NCBI GenBank assembly: GCA_025935735.1
Contig: JAICUS010000289.1
Coordinates: 1-7,451 of the forward strand
DNA: 7,451 bases
Direction: 5' to 3'
Source of the DNA: Solirubrobacteraceae bacterium
GTDB lineage: Bacteria; Actinomycetota; Thermoleophilia; Solirubrobacterales; Solirubrobacteraceae
Shown here one piece after another: positions 7,195 to 7,451 of this stretch. Each line of letters begins with the position of its first letter. Position 1 is the first letter of the stretch. Position numbers and translations under genes: made by a program. The notes under the pieces were generated by a model that saw nothing but the letters and a program-made list of their open reading frames with translations, was not told the origin of the DNA and made no database searches.

Positions 7195-7451
7195 GTGGAT
7201 CTCGTTGCGCGCCTGCGGCTGGAGCGCCCGGTGGTGCAGGCCGGGATGGGCGGCGGGCTGGCGGGCGCGGGGCTGGCCGCGGCGGTCTCGGCGGCGGGAG
7301 GGCTGGGCACGGTCGGGCTCGTGCCGGACCCGCGGGCGTGGGGGGCCGCGGAGGGGCGGGGGCGGCTGCGGGGGCCGTGGGCGTCGCCGTGGCGCCCGCG
7401 AACCACGACGACCACGGCCACGGCGCGAGCCTGCGCGACGTCAAGCACATC
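7195..7451 (+). CDS. Nitronate monooxygenase-like (2-nitropropane dioxygenase family) gene, 5' end only, disrupted
   Basis: From GTG 7195 the frame gives MDLVARLRLERP, then VVQAGMGGGLAGAGLAAAVS and AAGGLGTVGLVPDPRAW. The pattern of a conserved proline, a glycine-rich 'QAGMGG' loop, the helix 'LAAAVSxAGGLGT' and a hydrophobic strand is the standard N-terminus of FMN-dependent nitronate monooxygenases, which oxidise alkyl nitronates and share a TIM-barrel fold with related flavin enzymes. Homology to the family appears to hold to about position 7345-7360. From 7361 on the DNA is an exact inverted copy of phosphoesterase sequence, read in an unrelated frame (Arg- and Thr-rich nonsense), although no stop occurs before the window edge. 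The real gene therefore covers roughly 55 codons here and the rest is missing or displaced. Upstream GGCGGG is a poor ribosome binding site, and a slightly different start cannot be excluded. Confidence 0.68.
   Translation, partial: MDLVARLRLERPVVQAGMGGGLAGAGLAAAVSAAGGLGTVGLVPDPRAWGAAEGRGRLRGPWASPWRPRTTTTTATARACATSST
7361..7451 (+). repeat. Inverted repeat, right arm, running off the window end
   Basis: Every one of the 91 bases pairs with 7060 down to 6970 (paired positions sum to 14421). The base before it (7360) mismatches, and seven more bases (7353-7359) match beyond that, so the junction lies in a G-rich microhomology. The arm carries codons for phosphoesterase residues of about 14-44 on the plus strand, without its start codon or ribosome binding site. 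The two arms are separated by 300 bases (7061-7360). The right limit is unknown because the match continues to the last base. Confidence 0.97.

Noticed and set aside
7134..7448. Leftward open frames at the right edge (about 100 codons)
   Set aside because: They are antisense to the nitronate monooxygenase start and include the inverted repeat copy; the translations are Pro/Ala/Arg-rich without motifs.

Overview
This window is very GC-rich DNA (clearly above 70% G+C by eye), with GTG starts, G/C at nearly all third codon positions, 4-base gene overlaps and long spurious open frames on both strands. This points to a high-GC actinobacterium. The gene content would suit a soil Actinomycetota or Thermoleophilia (Solirubrobacterales-like) genome, but that placement is only an impression. 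Genes are cut at both ends, so the window looks like a whole short contig or a fragment of a larger one.

Layout, left to right. (1) Positions 1-180 hold the last 59 codons of a LysR-type transcriptional regulator. (2) Positions 192-2000 and 1997-3757 encode two ABC exporter half-transporters, each a membrane domain fused to an ATPase. They overlap by ATGA and probably form a heterodimer. (3) Positions 3770-5326 encode a complete GMC-family FAD oxidoreductase, 12 bases after the second ABC gene. All four genes point right with almost no spacing, so they may form one transcription unit. (4) A perfect 10-bp GC hairpin at 5327-5350 separates this block from the next gene, which converges on it. 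(5) Positions 5359-7101 (minus strand) encode a secreted phosphoesterase of the phospholipase C / acid phosphatase AcpA superfamily, with a signal peptide and a very strong ribosome binding site. (6) A 93-bp divergent spacer follows. (7) From 7195 rightward there is the 5' end of a nitronate monooxygenase-like gene.

The most unusual feature is at the right edge. Positions 7361-7451 are an exact 91-base reverse complement of 6970-7060, which lies inside the phosphoesterase gene. The match runs off the end of the window. It replaces what should be the continuation of the nitronate monooxygenase gene, and the copied codons are out of frame with it. The simplest reading is a fold-back chimera or an assembly error at a contig end. 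A genuine inverted duplication or invertible segment is possible but less likely.

Functionally, the left block reads as a regulated export pair with an associated oxidoreductase whose substrate cannot be told from the sequence. The right block is a secreted phosphate-ester hydrolase and a flavin enzyme that share a divergent promoter region. I found no RNA genes, CRISPR arrays, insertion sequences or clearly novel defence or biosynthetic system here.
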